DNA of 64,000 nucleotides, from contig NZ_JANBBF010000008.1 in assembly GCF_024648885.1 (NCBI RefSeq), forward strand, positions 62,001-126,000, in the 5' to 3' direction. Shown here in pieces: positions 50,909-59,411 of this stretch. Below the pieces are notes generated by a model. It was not told the DNA's origin and made no database searches. It saw nothing but the letters and a program-made list of their open reading frames with translations. The position numbers and the translations under genes are program-made. This DNA comes from Prauserella salsuginis. Lineage in GTDB: Bacteria; Actinomycetota; Actinomycetes; Mycobacteriales; Pseudonocardiaceae. Position 1 is the first letter of the stretch, and every line of letters begins with the position of its first letter.

Positions 50909-52575
50909 CCCTGCTGGGAAGCGCCGAGACCTTCAAACGGGACTGGGTCGACGGCTTCGTCACCGCGTACGGACGTGAGGTGCGCAAGGTTCCGGACGCC
51001 TACGGCGTCGTCGCCGCCGACACACCGAGGCAGGACAAGGTCGCGGTGATCATCGGCGGCGGCTGCGGACATTACCCCGCGTTCGCCGGCCTCGTCGGTC
51101 ACGGACTGGCCGACGGCGCCGTCGTGGGCGACGTGTTCACGAGCCCCAGCGCCGAGCAGGTCTACCGCACCGCGCGAGAGGCGGACGGCGGCGCCGGGGT
51201 CCTGTTCGGCTACGGCAACTACCAGGGCGACGTGCTCCACTTCGGACTCGCGGCACGACGGCTGGCCGCCGAGGGCATCGACAGCCGCACCATCCTGGTC
51301 ACCGACGACGTCGCCAGCGGCCCCGCCGAGGACCCCGCGAGCCGTCGCGGCGTGGCGGGCGACTTCTTCGTCTTCAAGGTGGCAGGCGCCGCGGCCGAAC
51401 GCGGCGACGACCTCGACGGCGTGCACGCCGCAGCGGTGAAGGCCAACGCCCGCACCCGCACGTTCGGCGCCGCCTTCGGCGGCTGCACCCTGCCCGGAGC
51501 CACCGAACCACTGTTCACCGTCGCCGACACCGACATGGAGCTCGGCCTGGGCATCCACGGCGAGCCCGGAGTGCGCACCGTCGGCAGACTGGCAGCCACC
51601 GAACTGGCCGACGAGCTCGTCGACGGTCTCCTGCCGGAGCTGCCGAGCGGGGACGGCCGCATCGCGGTCCTGCTCAACGGACTCGGCCGCACCAAGTACG
51701 AGGAGATGTTCGTGACCTACAAGCGCATTCACGAACGTCTCACGGCCGCAGGTCTGGGTCCCGTCCACATCGAGGTCGGCGAGTTCGTCACCTCCCTCGA
51801 CATGGCGGGCGTGTCACTGTCGGCCATGGTCCTCGACGACGAACTGGCCGAGCTGTACACCGCACCGTGCTCGTCCCCCGGATACCGCAGCGACGGCCGA
51901 CCGGCCGCGCCGGTGCGGCCCTCGATCACGGTCGACGACGCGCTGGCCGCACCGCAGGCTGCGGGGGAGAGCACCGTGGACAGGGCGCTCACCGCCGCGC
52001 TCCGCCTGATCGAGGAGAACGAGGACACGCTCGGCAGGCTCGACGCCGTGGCCGCCGACGGCGACCACGGGCTCGGCATGACCCGCGGCATGCGCGCGGC
52101 CGTCGCGGCCGCACGCACCTGCGAGAACCCGGCCGAGCAACTACTCGCCGCGGGCACGGCGTTCGCCGACGCGGCGGGCGGCGCCTCCGGCGCGTTGTAC
52201 GGGGTGCTGTTGGCCGAAACCGGCGCGGGGCTGCGCGGCGACATCACCGCCGAGACGCTGGCCGACGCCGTCGACAGCGCAGTGCAGGCGTTCACCGCGT
52301 TGGGCAAGGCCCAGCCGGGGGACAAGACCATGCTGGACGCGATCGAACCGTTCCGCGCCACACTCCGCACCCACACCGGCTCCGGCATCGCCGACGCGTG
52401 GCGCAAGGCCGCCCAGGCGGCCACGGCCGCAGCACAGGAGACCGCCGACCTGCTGCCGGGCAAGGGCCGCGCAGCACGTCTGGCAGAACGCAGCAAGGGA
52501 CACGCCGACCCGGGGGCGACGTCGTTCGCGCTCCTCGTCACCGCGGTCGGCGACGTACTGGGAGGGCAGAACTGA
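50905..52575 (+). CDS. DhaK-DhaL fused ketose kinase (dihydroxyacetone/erythrulose kinase type)
   Basis: The 556-residue ATP-dependent kinase has an N-terminal DhaK domain (about 1-330) and a C-terminal DhaL domain (about 350-556). The DhaK substrate residues fall at the same numbers as in E. coli DhaK: His56 (GGGCGHYP), Asp109 (GNYQGD) and His218 (GLGIHGEPG), the last binding the keto group covalently. DhaL has the ADP-Mg motif AADGDHGLG, with GGASGALYG and GDKTMLDA. Pairing with an RpiB-family isomerase resembles the D-erythrulose kinase / D-erythrulose-4-phosphate isomerase pair of mycobacterial threitol catabolism, so a C4 ketose is likelier than dihydroxyacetone. Confidence 0.94.
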   Translation: MTLLGSAETFKRDWVDGFVTAYGREVRKVPDAYGVVAADTPRQDKVAVIIGGGCGHYPAFAGLVGHGLADGAVVGDVFTSPSAEQVYRTAREADGGAGVLFGYGNYQGDVLHFGLAARRLAAEGIDSRTILVTDDVASGPAEDPASRRGVAGDFFVFKVAGAAAERGDDLDGVHAAAVKANARTRTFGAAFGGCTLPGATEPLFTVADTDMELGLGIHGEPGVRTVGRLAATELADELVDGLLPELPSGDGRIAVLLNGLGRTKYEEMFVTYKRIHERLTAAGLGPVHIEVGEFVTSLDMAGVSLSAMVLDDELAELYTAPCSSPGYRSDGRPAAPVRPSITVDDALAAPQAAGESTVDRALTAALRLIEENEDTLGRLDAVAADGDHGLGMTRGMRAAVAAARTCENPAEQLLAAGTAFADAAGGASGALYGVLLAETGAGLRGDITAETLADAVDSAVQAFTALGKAQPGDKTMLDAIEPFRATLRTHTGSGIADAWRKAAQAATAAAQETADLLPGKGRAARLAERSKGHADPGATSFALLVTAVGDVLGGQN

Positions 52576-53039
52576 TGCGAGTCGTCGTCGCGGCCGATGA
52601 CGCCGGCGTGGGATTGAAGAACGAGGTGCGGAACCTGTTGTCCGCCGACGACCGGGTCACCGAAGTGATCGACGTGGGCGTCGACGGACCCGACGACCAC
52701 CGGGCCTATCCCGTGCTCGGACTGGCCGCCGCCGAGAAGATCGCCGCGGGCGAGGCCGATCGCGGGGTACTTGTCTGCGGTACCGGCATCGGCGTGGCCA
52801 TCTCGGCGAACAAGGTGCCCGGTGTCCGCGCCACCGTGGCCCACGACTCCTACTCCGCCGAACGGTCCGTCAAGTCGAACAACTGCCAGGTGATCACGTT
52901 CGGGGCCCGCGTGATCGGCCCCGAACTCGCCAAACGGATCGTCGGCGAGTGGCTCGGCTACACCTTCGACCCGGCCTCGGCCAGCGCCGCCAAGGTCGCC
53001 CACATCACCGACTACGAACAAGCGGGCGCCGCGACCTGA
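52575..53039 (+). CDS. RpiB/LacAB-family sugar-phosphate isomerase, probably tetrose-specific
   Basis: The 154-residue protein has the RpiB fold and anion-hole region LVCGTGIGVAISANK with the catalytic Cys68. Compared with ribose-5-phosphate isomerase B, the ADHAG histidine is Asp9 (AADDAG) and the histidine of the SRQHN region is Ser (SVKSNN), while His90 is new in its place. These changes suggest a substrate other than ribose 5-phosphate. With the DhaKL kinase the likely reaction is erythrulose 4-phosphate to erythrose 4-phosphate. Start and upstream stop overlap by one base (TGATG). Confidence 0.92.
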   Translation: MRVVVAADDAGVGLKNEVRNLLSADDRVTEVIDVGVDGPDDHRAYPVLGLAAAEKIAAGEADRGVLVCGTGIGVAISANKVPGVRATVAHDSYSAERSVKSNNCQVITFGARVIGPELAKRIVGEWLGYTFDPASASAAKVAHITDYEQAGAAT

Positions 53040-53076
53040 GTCCGGCGGTACCGGGAACCCAGCACCGAGAGGAACA

Positions 53077-54111
53077 ATGACGTTGCGGATACTCGCTGCA
53101 GGAGACGAGTTCGTCAGGACCGAGCTGCTCGCCGACGCGGTGCACGGCCAGGTCCCCGACGCCGAGCTGTCGCGGTTGTCGCTGCCCTGGCCGGTCGAAC
53201 CGTTCGGCCCGGTCGGCGGGGTGCAGGAGGCCAGCGGCACCGAACAACAGGTGATCGAGGCGCTCGGCAGCGCCGAGGTCGCGGTCACGCAGATGGCCCC
53301 GTTCACGAAACAGGTGTTCGCCGCGGCACCGCAGCTGAAGCTGGTGTCCGTCTCCCGCGGGGGCCCGGTGAACGTCGACCTGGACGCTGCCACCGAGGCC
53401 GGTGTCGCGGTGACGTATGCGCCGGGCCGCAACGCGGCCGCGGCTGCCGAGTTCGCCCTCGGTCTCATCCTGGCCGCTATGCGCCGCATCCCCACCGCGT
53501 CCGCGGAACTGCTCGGCGGGCAGTGGCGCGGGGACTACTACGCCTACCCCAACGCAGGTCTCGAACTCGACGGCACGACGGTCGGCCTGGTCGGCTACGG
53601 CGCGATCGGCGCGCGGGTGGCCAAGGTACTCGTGGCCTTCGGTTCCCGCGTGCTGGTCGCCGATCCGTTCGCCGACCCCGACCGGATCGCCGCCGACGGT
53701 GCCGAGCTGGTCGACCTCGACGACCTGCTGCGGCGCAGCCCGGTCGTGAGCCTGCACGCACGCCTCACCGAGGACACCAGGCACCTGATCGACGCCGAGA
53801 AGCTGGCGCTGCTGCCCGACGGCGCGGTTCTCGTCAACTCCGCTCGCGGCGGCCTGCTGGACTACGCCCCGCTGCCCGGGCTGCTGCGCAGCGGCAAGCT
53901 CGGAGCGCTGGCCCTCGACGTGTACGACGAGGAGCCGCCGCCCGCCGACTGGGAACTGCGGGACCTGCCCAACGTGATCGCGACGCCGCACCTGGCCGGC
54001 TGCAGCAAGCAGACCGCGGAGCGGGCCGCCGAGATCGTCGCGGCGGAGGTGGGCCGCTACGCGCGCGGCGAGCAGCTGCGCAACGTCGCCAACCCGGCAG
54101 TGCTGCGATGA
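53077..54111 (+). CDS. D-isomer-specific 2-hydroxyacid dehydrogenase
   Basis: The 344-residue NAD(P)-dependent dehydrogenase has the Rossmann motif GLVGYGAIGARVAKVL (about residue 170). The catalytic residues lie in NSARGGLLD (Arg), DVYDEEPPPADW (Glu) and TPHLAGCS (His). GAGAGGAAC precedes the ATG. The family oxidises or reduces 2-hydroxy acids such as phosphoglycerate, glycerate or 4-phosphoerythronate. In this operon it may handle a C4 acid or reduce a ketoacid by-product. It overlaps the second FGGY kinase gene by four bases (ATGA). Confidence 0.94.
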   Translation: MTLRILAAGDEFVRTELLADAVHGQVPDAELSRLSLPWPVEPFGPVGGVQEASGTEQQVIEALGSAEVAVTQMAPFTKQVFAAAPQLKLVSVSRGGPVNVDLDAATEAGVAVTYAPGRNAAAAAEFALGLILAAMRRIPTASAELLGGQWRGDYYAYPNAGLELDGTTVGLVGYGAIGARVAKVLVAFGSRVLVADPFADPDRIAADGAELVDLDDLLRRSPVVSLHARLTEDTRHLIDAEKLALLPDGAVLVNSARGGLLDYAPLPGLLRSGKLGALALDVYDEEPPPADWELRDLPNVIATPHLAGCSKQTAERAAEIVAAEVGRYARGEQLRNVANPAVLR

Positions 54112-55562
54112 CCCGCATCATCGGCGTCGACATCGGAACCTCGCTGACCAAGGCCGTCGCGTTCGACGACGACGGGTTGGCCGTCGCCGAGGCGTGCACC
54201 CCGTCCGAGCTCGTCCAACTGCCCGGCGGCCGCGTCGAACAGGACCTCGACCAGGTCGTCGGCACCGTCGCGACGGTGGTGCGTCAGGTCGCGGCCGAGC
54301 TGGCCGAGCCGGTCGGCGCCGTCGCGCTCACCGGCCAGGGCGACGGCGTGTGGCTGCGCGACGAGCACGGCCGTGCCGTCCGTCCCGCCGTGTCCTGGTT
54401 GGACGGCCGGGCGAACGCACTGCTGGCCGAATGGCAGGCCGGTGGCGTGTCCTCGGAGGTGTTCGGCCGCACCGGATCGGGCATGTTCCCCGGCTGCGCA
54501 GGCCCCGTGCTGTCGTATCTGGACGCCCACGAACCGGAGACACTGGACCGTGCGGCAGTCGCCGGGTACTGCGTCGACGCCGTGCTGCAACGGCTCACCG
54601 GCGAGATCACCGTCGACGTGTCCGACGCGTCGCTGCCGTTCCTCGACCCTGCGACCCGCCGCTACGACGACGCGGCCATCGCCGCGTGCGGCCTCACGCA
54701 CCGCAGGGATCTGCTCGCCGAACCGGCCGCGCCCAGGAGCGTGTTCGCTCTCGACGCCCACGGCGCCGAGCTGCTCGGGCTCCCCGCCGGCCTGCCGGTG
54801 ACGGCGGGACCGTTCGACCTGCCGGCCAGCGCCATCGGCGCGGGCGTGCGCAAACCGGGCGACGGCATCCTCACGGCCGGTACGACGCTCGCGTGCCAGG
54901 TACTCACCGGCGACGCCACGTTCGACCCGGACGGCGAACCCGCGGGCATGTTCCTGTCGACGCCCGACGAGGGGCAGTATCTGCGAGCCATGCCCGCCAT
55001 GGTCGGTACCGCGAGCATCGACTGGGCGTGCCGGATGTTCGGGATCGAGGTCGGGCGGATCGGCGAGCTGCTGGCGCAGAGCGGCCCGGGCGCGGGCGGG
55101 GTCCGCGCGCTGCCGTTCCTGTCGGCGTCGGGGGAGCGGGCGCCGTTCGTGGACGCGGCGGCACGCGCCCAGTTCTCCGGGCTCAGTCTCGAACACGGAC
55201 CGGCGGACATCGTGCGCGCGCTGTGCGAGTCGATCGCCTACGCCGCCCGGCACTGCTTCGACGCCGCTGGGCTGTCGGGGACGCTGTACGCCTGCGGGGG
55301 CGGGGTCCGTTCGGCCGAGTGGACCCAGATCTTCGCCGACGTGCTGGGCAGGCCGATCGTCATTCCGAGCGACCCGGGTGTGGGCGCACGCGGAGCGGTC
55401 CTCGTGGCGGCCGAGGCGCTGGGCGAGCCGTACGACGCCGAACGCTGGGCCGCCAGTTCGCGCACCGTGCAGTTCGACCCGTCGGCGGCCGAGTTCTACC
55501 GGTCGGGCTACGACGACTACCAGGCGTCGCTGGCCGCGGCACGCCAGCTGTGGCGGCTGTGA
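54108..55562 (+). CDS. FGGY-family carbohydrate kinase (second of two)
   Basis: The 484-residue sugar kinase shows phosphate-1 motif IIGVDIGTSLTKAVAF, SWLDGRAN, phosphate-2 region DGILTAGTTLACQVL, catalytic-Asp region AGPFDLPASAIGAG and adenosine motif YACGGGVRSAEWTQIFADVLG. It groups by eye with erythritol/xylulose-type kinases (EryA-like), which fits a polyol locus. It is the last gene of the five-gene catabolic operon and is only distantly similar to the first FGGY kinase, so the two probably act on different substrates. Confidence 0.94.
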   Translation: MTRIIGVDIGTSLTKAVAFDDDGLAVAEACTPSELVQLPGGRVEQDLDQVVGTVATVVRQVAAELAEPVGAVALTGQGDGVWLRDEHGRAVRPAVSWLDGRANALLAEWQAGGVSSEVFGRTGSGMFPGCAGPVLSYLDAHEPETLDRAAVAGYCVDAVLQRLTGEITVDVSDASLPFLDPATRRYDDAAIAACGLTHRRDLLAEPAAPRSVFALDAHGAELLGLPAGLPVTAGPFDLPASAIGAGVRKPGDGILTAGTTLACQVLTGDATFDPDGEPAGMFLSTPDEGQYLRAMPAMVGTASIDWACRMFGIEVGRIGELLAQSGPGAGGVRALPFLSASGERAPFVDAAARAQFSGLSLEHGPADIVRALCESIAYAARHCFDAAGLSGTLYACGGGVRSAEWTQIFADVLGRPIVIPSDPGVGARGAVLVAAEALGEPYDAERWAASSRTVQFDPSAAEFYRSGYDDYQASLAAARQLWRL

Positions 55563-55613
55563 TCGGCGACCCAGCCACGAGCGGGTAAACCTACGGTTGC
55601 GTAGCCTGACGGT

Positions 55614-56357
55614 GTGGCAGAGATCGTTTACCCGCCCGTCGTGCTGGCGGCCAAGACCATGTTCCGTGTGCTCGACAACCGACTGCGGGTGACGGGCACC
55701 GAACACGTCCCGCGCACCGGCGGTGCGGTGATCGCCTGCAACCACATCGGCTATCTGGACTTCATCTTCTGCGGTCTCGGCGCGCAGCCGGCGAAGCGGC
55801 TGGTGCGGTTCATGGCCAAGAAGGAGATCTTCGACAACCGGATCGCCGGTCCGCTCATGCGCGGGATGCACCACATCCCGGTGGACAGGGGAGCGGGCAA
55901 GGCTTCCTACGACGAAGCGGTCGACCGACTGCGCTCCGGTGAGGTGGTCGGCGTGTTCCCGGAGGCGACGATCAGCCGGTCGTTCACGATCAAGCCGATC
56001 AAGTCGGGTGCCGTGCGCATGGCCGCCGACGCGGGCGTGCCGGTCGTGCCGATGGCGCTGTGGGGCACGCAGCGGCTCTGGACGAAGGGGCGTCCGAAGG
56101 AGCTCACGAAGCGGCACGTCCCGATCCACATCCACGCGGGGGAGCCGCTGCGCCCGACACCCGGCGACGACCCCGACGCGCTCAGCAGCGACCTCCGCGT
56201 GCGGCTCCAGGCGATCCTCGACGAGTTGCAGGCCGGCTACCCGGACCGGCCTGCCGGCGACGACGACCGCTGGTGGCTGCCTGCACACCTCGGCGGCACC
56301 GCGCCGACCCCGGAGGAAGCGGCCGCACTCGACGCCAAAGGTCGCGACCGGGACTGA
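55614..56357 (+). CDS. PlsC-type lysophospholipid acyltransferase
   Basis: The 247-residue 1-acyl-glycerol-3-phosphate-type acyltransferase has block I CNHIGYLDF (the HX4D catalytic pair), a block II arginine region, block III FPEATIS (variant of FPEGT) and block IV VVPMAL. It should add an acyl chain to lysophosphatidate or a related lipid at the inner membrane face. TAGCCT (55602-55607) six bases before the GTG marks a leaderless transcript, separate from the kinase operon. Confidence 0.94.
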   Translation: MAEIVYPPVVLAAKTMFRVLDNRLRVTGTEHVPRTGGAVIACNHIGYLDFIFCGLGAQPAKRLVRFMAKKEIFDNRIAGPLMRGMHHIPVDRGAGKASYDEAVDRLRSGEVVGVFPEATISRSFTIKPIKSGAVRMAADAGVPVVPMALWGTQRLWTKGRPKELTKRHVPIHIHAGEPLRPTPGDDPDALSSDLRVRLQAILDELQAGYPDRPAGDDDRWWLPAHLGGTAPTPEEAAALDAKGRDRD

Positions 56358-56591
56358 AGCGCACCGCGGCCGAGTGTCGCCCATCGGTCCGCACGGAGTG
56401 AGCACCACACGGAGCAGGGTGCCGTACGGGACAGGGGAGAGGCGGTGCGGATTTCCACCCGGGATCCTCACCGGCCCACCCGCGTCTCCGGCGTGGAAAC
56501 GAACGCGAACCACGAACCACCGCGAGCGTACGGTCAACCCTCGTGACCGTTGGCGTTCATAGGGACCACCGGCCAAGAGTGCCGGGGCCGC

Positions 56592-57020
56592 CTAGCGGGT
56601 TTCGCGGCTTCCGCTGGCGTATGCGGAACCTGACCGCACGCGCCGGTGGCTGTAGTAGAGCAGGCCGAGCAACACGACCCCGGAAATGATCAAGCTCACG
56701 CCGGTGGCCCACCCCGCCAGCGGCAGCTGCGGCACGAGTCCCGATACGACCCCGGCGCCGATCAGCCCCAGTCCGGCCAGCACCGACCCGGCAATGCGCA
56801 GCGGAGTCGCCACGCTGCTCTCGGCCGCCTGCATCGCCCGCGCTCTGACCGGCTCGATGTAGCGTTGCAGCGCGGGAAACGCCGCCGCGAGGGCGATCAG
56901 CCCGGCGAGCACCAGCAGCAGTCCCGGGCCGGGCAGCACCAGCAGTGCCAGTCCGATCAGCAGCACCACGCTGCCGACCACGGCGAGCACGACCCGCGTC
57001 ACCGGGTGTCGGTGGCCCAT
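56592..57020 (-). CDS. PGPGW-type small membrane protein
   Basis: The 142-residue protein has four membrane segments in two pairs. The first pair contains LLVLPGPGLLLVLAGLIALAAAFP, the hallmark of the TIGR02611/PGPGW transmembrane family. Function unknown. AAGGAGG directly before the ATG (spacing five) fixes the start. Confidence 0.9.
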   Translation of the reverse strand: MGHRHPVTRVVLAVVGSVVLLIGLALLVLPGPGLLLVLAGLIALAAAFPALQRYIEPVRARAMQAAESSVATPLRIAGSVLAGLGLIGAGVVSGLVPQLPLAGWATGVSLIISGVVLLGLLYYSHRRVRSGSAYASGSRETR

Positions 57021-57248
57021 GTGCCTCCTTCGTCCGCGCCGGCGGCCGTTGTCGTCAGTCTACGGTTCTGCCATCGGATACGCCGTTCTCGCGGGCGGCC
57101 TCCGGCCCGCCACAACGGCAAAGTGACAGGGGAGAGCGGGGTTAGGCGCGGACGGACCCGACCACAGGTTCGGACCGAGACCGACCGTTCGGTCAGCCCG
57201 CTCAATTGAGATCCTGGAAACAGGGGAGCGGATGCCTACGATGCGGCC

Positions 57249-57834
57249 ATGGGTGCCCACGGTGACGACCACATGCGGCCCGCCGCCCGCGTCGAGGCCG
57301 TGACCCTGCAGTTCCACCCCGATTGACCACACGGCGGGCAGAAGATCATCCAATCGCTCGCAGCGGACAACGTCTACCGGTCACAGTTCACGACCGGTGT
57401 CTCCAACGGTGGGCTCACCGCATTTCCGGGAGGGGACCGGTGACAGTGGGAGAGCAGGCTGTTCCATCGCCACTACGACCACCGACCGGCGTCGGAGCGG
57501 CCCGTCTACGGGGCATGGAACCGTGGTGCCGTCCTTACGGCGGCGCGATCCGTGCTTCGCCGACACCGACGTGACGGAGGCGGCCGCACGGACCGGCTGG
57601 CGCGTCGAGTTCCATCCAGGGTTCCTGGCTGCACCGGACGACATCGACGAGTCGTACCGCGGAGCGCACATCGTCGCACTCGCGCGGGAACTGGCACCCG
57701 TGCTGACCCCGAACGTCATCGGCGACGCCGCACGGCGCGGGGAGCATCCACGGCAGTGGATCAAACAGCTGTGGCACTGCCTGGCGCGCTTCGGCCGGAG
57801 AGCGGCCGGGGGCGCCCCTCAGAACAATACTTAA
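57249..57834 (+). pseudogene. decayed DUF3626 family gene
   Basis: From ATG 57249 one frame encodes the DUF3626 start (EAVTLQFHPD, then QSLAADNVYRSQFTTGVSNGGLTAFPGGDR), but it is broken by TGA at 57324-57326 and again at 57441-57443. The first fits a single CGA to TGA change. About 130 residues of the middle are missing, and the C-terminal part continues in another frame (WRVEFHPGFLAAPDDIDESY, then IGDAARRGEHPRQWIKQLWHCLARFG) to TAA 57832. Two nonsense changes, a deletion and a frameshift show it is no longer functional. Confidence 0.85.
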
Positions 57835-57835
57835 C

Positions 57836-57849
57836 ATAATGTGCATTAT
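57836..57849. promoter_or_regulatory. 14-bp AT-rich palindrome ATAATGTGCATTAT
   Basis: ATAATG-TG-CATTAT is a perfect palindrome just after the pseudogene stop, in an AT-rich island (about 57826-57850). It lies about 140 bases before the PPOX gene and could be a regulator site for it or for something lost. Confidence 0.4.
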
Positions 57850-57987
57850 CGGCACTCGTATAACGGCGGTGTGGATCCGGATAGCGGCATCGGACACACA
57901 CGAAAACCGCTGGACAGGCCCCGACACAGCGGCCGACAGGTCCGCGACATCTGTGCCCGCGGCGCCGGCCTCCGTAGCCTCGATGCG

Positions 57988-58740
57988 GTGACCACCGATG
58001 ACCACGCCGACGACCACATCGCCACGGGCCGAACGACAGCCGTCCAGGACGCCACTGCACCCACGGCAGCACTCACGACGGCGCACACAGCGACGTACAC
58101 AGCAGCTCCCACGCTCGCACATGCGGAGATCACCGACGCCGCGGCACTCACGGAGCTGCTCGGTGAACCCCAGCCACGCGCCTGGACCAAGGAACGCACC
58201 GAGCTCACCGACATCGACCGGGACTGGCTGGCCATGTCGCCGTTCTGCTTCCTGGCGACAGCCGATTCCGACGGCCGCTGCGACGTCTCACCGAAAGGCG
58301 ACCCGGCGGGCCGTCTCGTGCACGTACTCGACGGCCACACGATCGCCATCGCGGAACGGCCGGGAAATCGCCGTGCCGACGGCTACCGCAACATCCTGGC
58401 GAACCCGCACGTCGGCCTGAACTTCGTCGCCCCGGGCCGCGGTGACACCTTGCGCATCAACGGCCGCGCACGACTCGTGAGTGACGCGCCGTTCTTCGAC
58501 GACATGATCGTCAAAGGTCACCGGCCCGTACTGGCCGTCGTCGTCCACATCGAACAGATTTTCTTCCATTGTTCGAAGGCGTTCCTCCGGTCCGGCCTGT
58601 GGCAGCCCGAATCCTGGCGTCCCGACGATCTGCCGCGGCGCGCCATGATCGCCGATCGGGTCGAGAACACCGGCATGACACTCGGCGAACTGGACGACCA
58701 CTACGGCGAGCGCTACCACGAGAAGCTCTATCGCGGCTGA
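57988..58740 (+). CDS. FMN-binding PPOX-family flavoprotein, MSMEG_1061-like
   Basis: The 250-residue protein has a low-complexity Thr/Ala/His-rich N-terminus (about 1-45) followed by a pyridoxamine-5'-phosphate-oxidase-like split barrel. Recognisable parts are FCFLATADSDGRCDVSPKGDPAG, IAIAERPGNRRADGYRNILANPHVGLNF, INGRARLV and VVVHIEQIFFHCSKAFLRSGLW, typical of the TIGR04025 group. Substrate unknown. TAGCCT (57975-57980) is seven bases before GTG 57988, so I take this as the start; the frame is open back to 57841 but that part has no family match. Confidence 0.92.
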   Translation: MTTDDHADDHIATGRTTAVQDATAPTAALTTAHTATYTAAPTLAHAEITDAAALTELLGEPQPRAWTKERTELTDIDRDWLAMSPFCFLATADSDGRCDVSPKGDPAGRLVHVLDGHTIAIAERPGNRRADGYRNILANPHVGLNFVAPGRGDTLRINGRARLVSDAPFFDDMIVKGHRPVLAVVVHIEQIFFHCSKAFLRSGLWQPESWRPDDLPRRAMIADRVENTGMTLGELDDHYGERYHEKLYRG

Positions 58741-58978
58741 TCGGCACCCTCTCCCCTTCGGATCGAAGGTCCGGACACCCGCCGCTGTTTTGTCACGGTG
58801 TCGAAATAGTGGCGGGTGTTTCAGCGGCGGGTGGTTGTCGCTGACGGCGGCGACTGCTCATCGCGCGCCGAGCACCGTCACGTCCGTGAGCGACGCATGC
58901 GTGATCGCATCCCACAGTCCAAACCCCACAGCCCAAACACCCCACAGCGCCAGCCCGCCACGCGTCGACCACGCCGAC

Positions 58979-59344
58979 TCAGCGGAGCGCCTCGATGTCA
59001 TGGGCGATGCGAGCCACCTCGGTGGACAGCTTCTCGAGCTCGTCCGGTCCAGCGCCGTCCGCGGCCGCTGTGGCGACGTCCTCGGCGGCGCAGCGGAGCT
59101 GGAACAGCCGGTCCTGCAGCGACGCGACCTCTGCGCCCGACAGCACCACGGCATCCTCGGGAAGTCCGGTGCGCTGGACGGCCGTCCGACGTTCGTAGGC
59201 ACGTTGGCGGCACGAGCGGCCGCAGTACCGTCGCCGACGCCCTGCCGCAGCGGGCTGTTCGACGGCGCGGCCGCACCAGCCGCAGTGCTGCGGCACGGGT
59301 GTACGCAGAGCCTGCAGTTCCTCGCGGGACGGTGCCTCACTCAC
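58979..59344 (-). CDS. small zinc-ribbon protein with C-terminal helix
   Basis: The 121-residue protein has four cysteines, Cys21/Cys24 and Cys41/Cys45 (HCGWCGRAVEQ then RRYCGRSCRQRAYERR), which form a likely treble-clef or zinc-ribbon site. A C-terminal helical segment (about 65-121) follows. Similar small actinobacterial proteins are uncharacterised; DNA or RNA binding is plausible. The RP-rich, CR-containing second half of the finger resembles the one in the long coiled-coil protein at 29056-30201. TAAGGT lies seven bases before GTG 59344, a leaderless signature. Confidence 0.82.
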   Translation of the reverse strand: MSEAPSREELQALRTPVPQHCGWCGRAVEQPAAAGRRRRYCGRSCRQRAYERRTAVQRTGLPEDAVVLSGAEVASLQDRLFQLRCAAEDVATAAADGAGPDELEKLSTEVARIAHDIEALR

Positions 59345-59411
59345 CACTCCGACCTTAGACGGCCATGCGCAGTCCATGCCGCGGCCACGCCGGTCCGGCA
59401 GACTGGACGGC

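Noticed and set aside
54057-56576. An 839-codon open frame on the minus strand
   Set aside because: It mirrors the second FGGY kinase and the acyltransferase genes and has no domain of its own.
57841-57987. N-terminal extension of the PPOX protein from the GTG at 57841
   Set aside because: The extension starts inside the palindrome, has no family match and would bypass the well-spaced TAGCCT box before GTG 57988.
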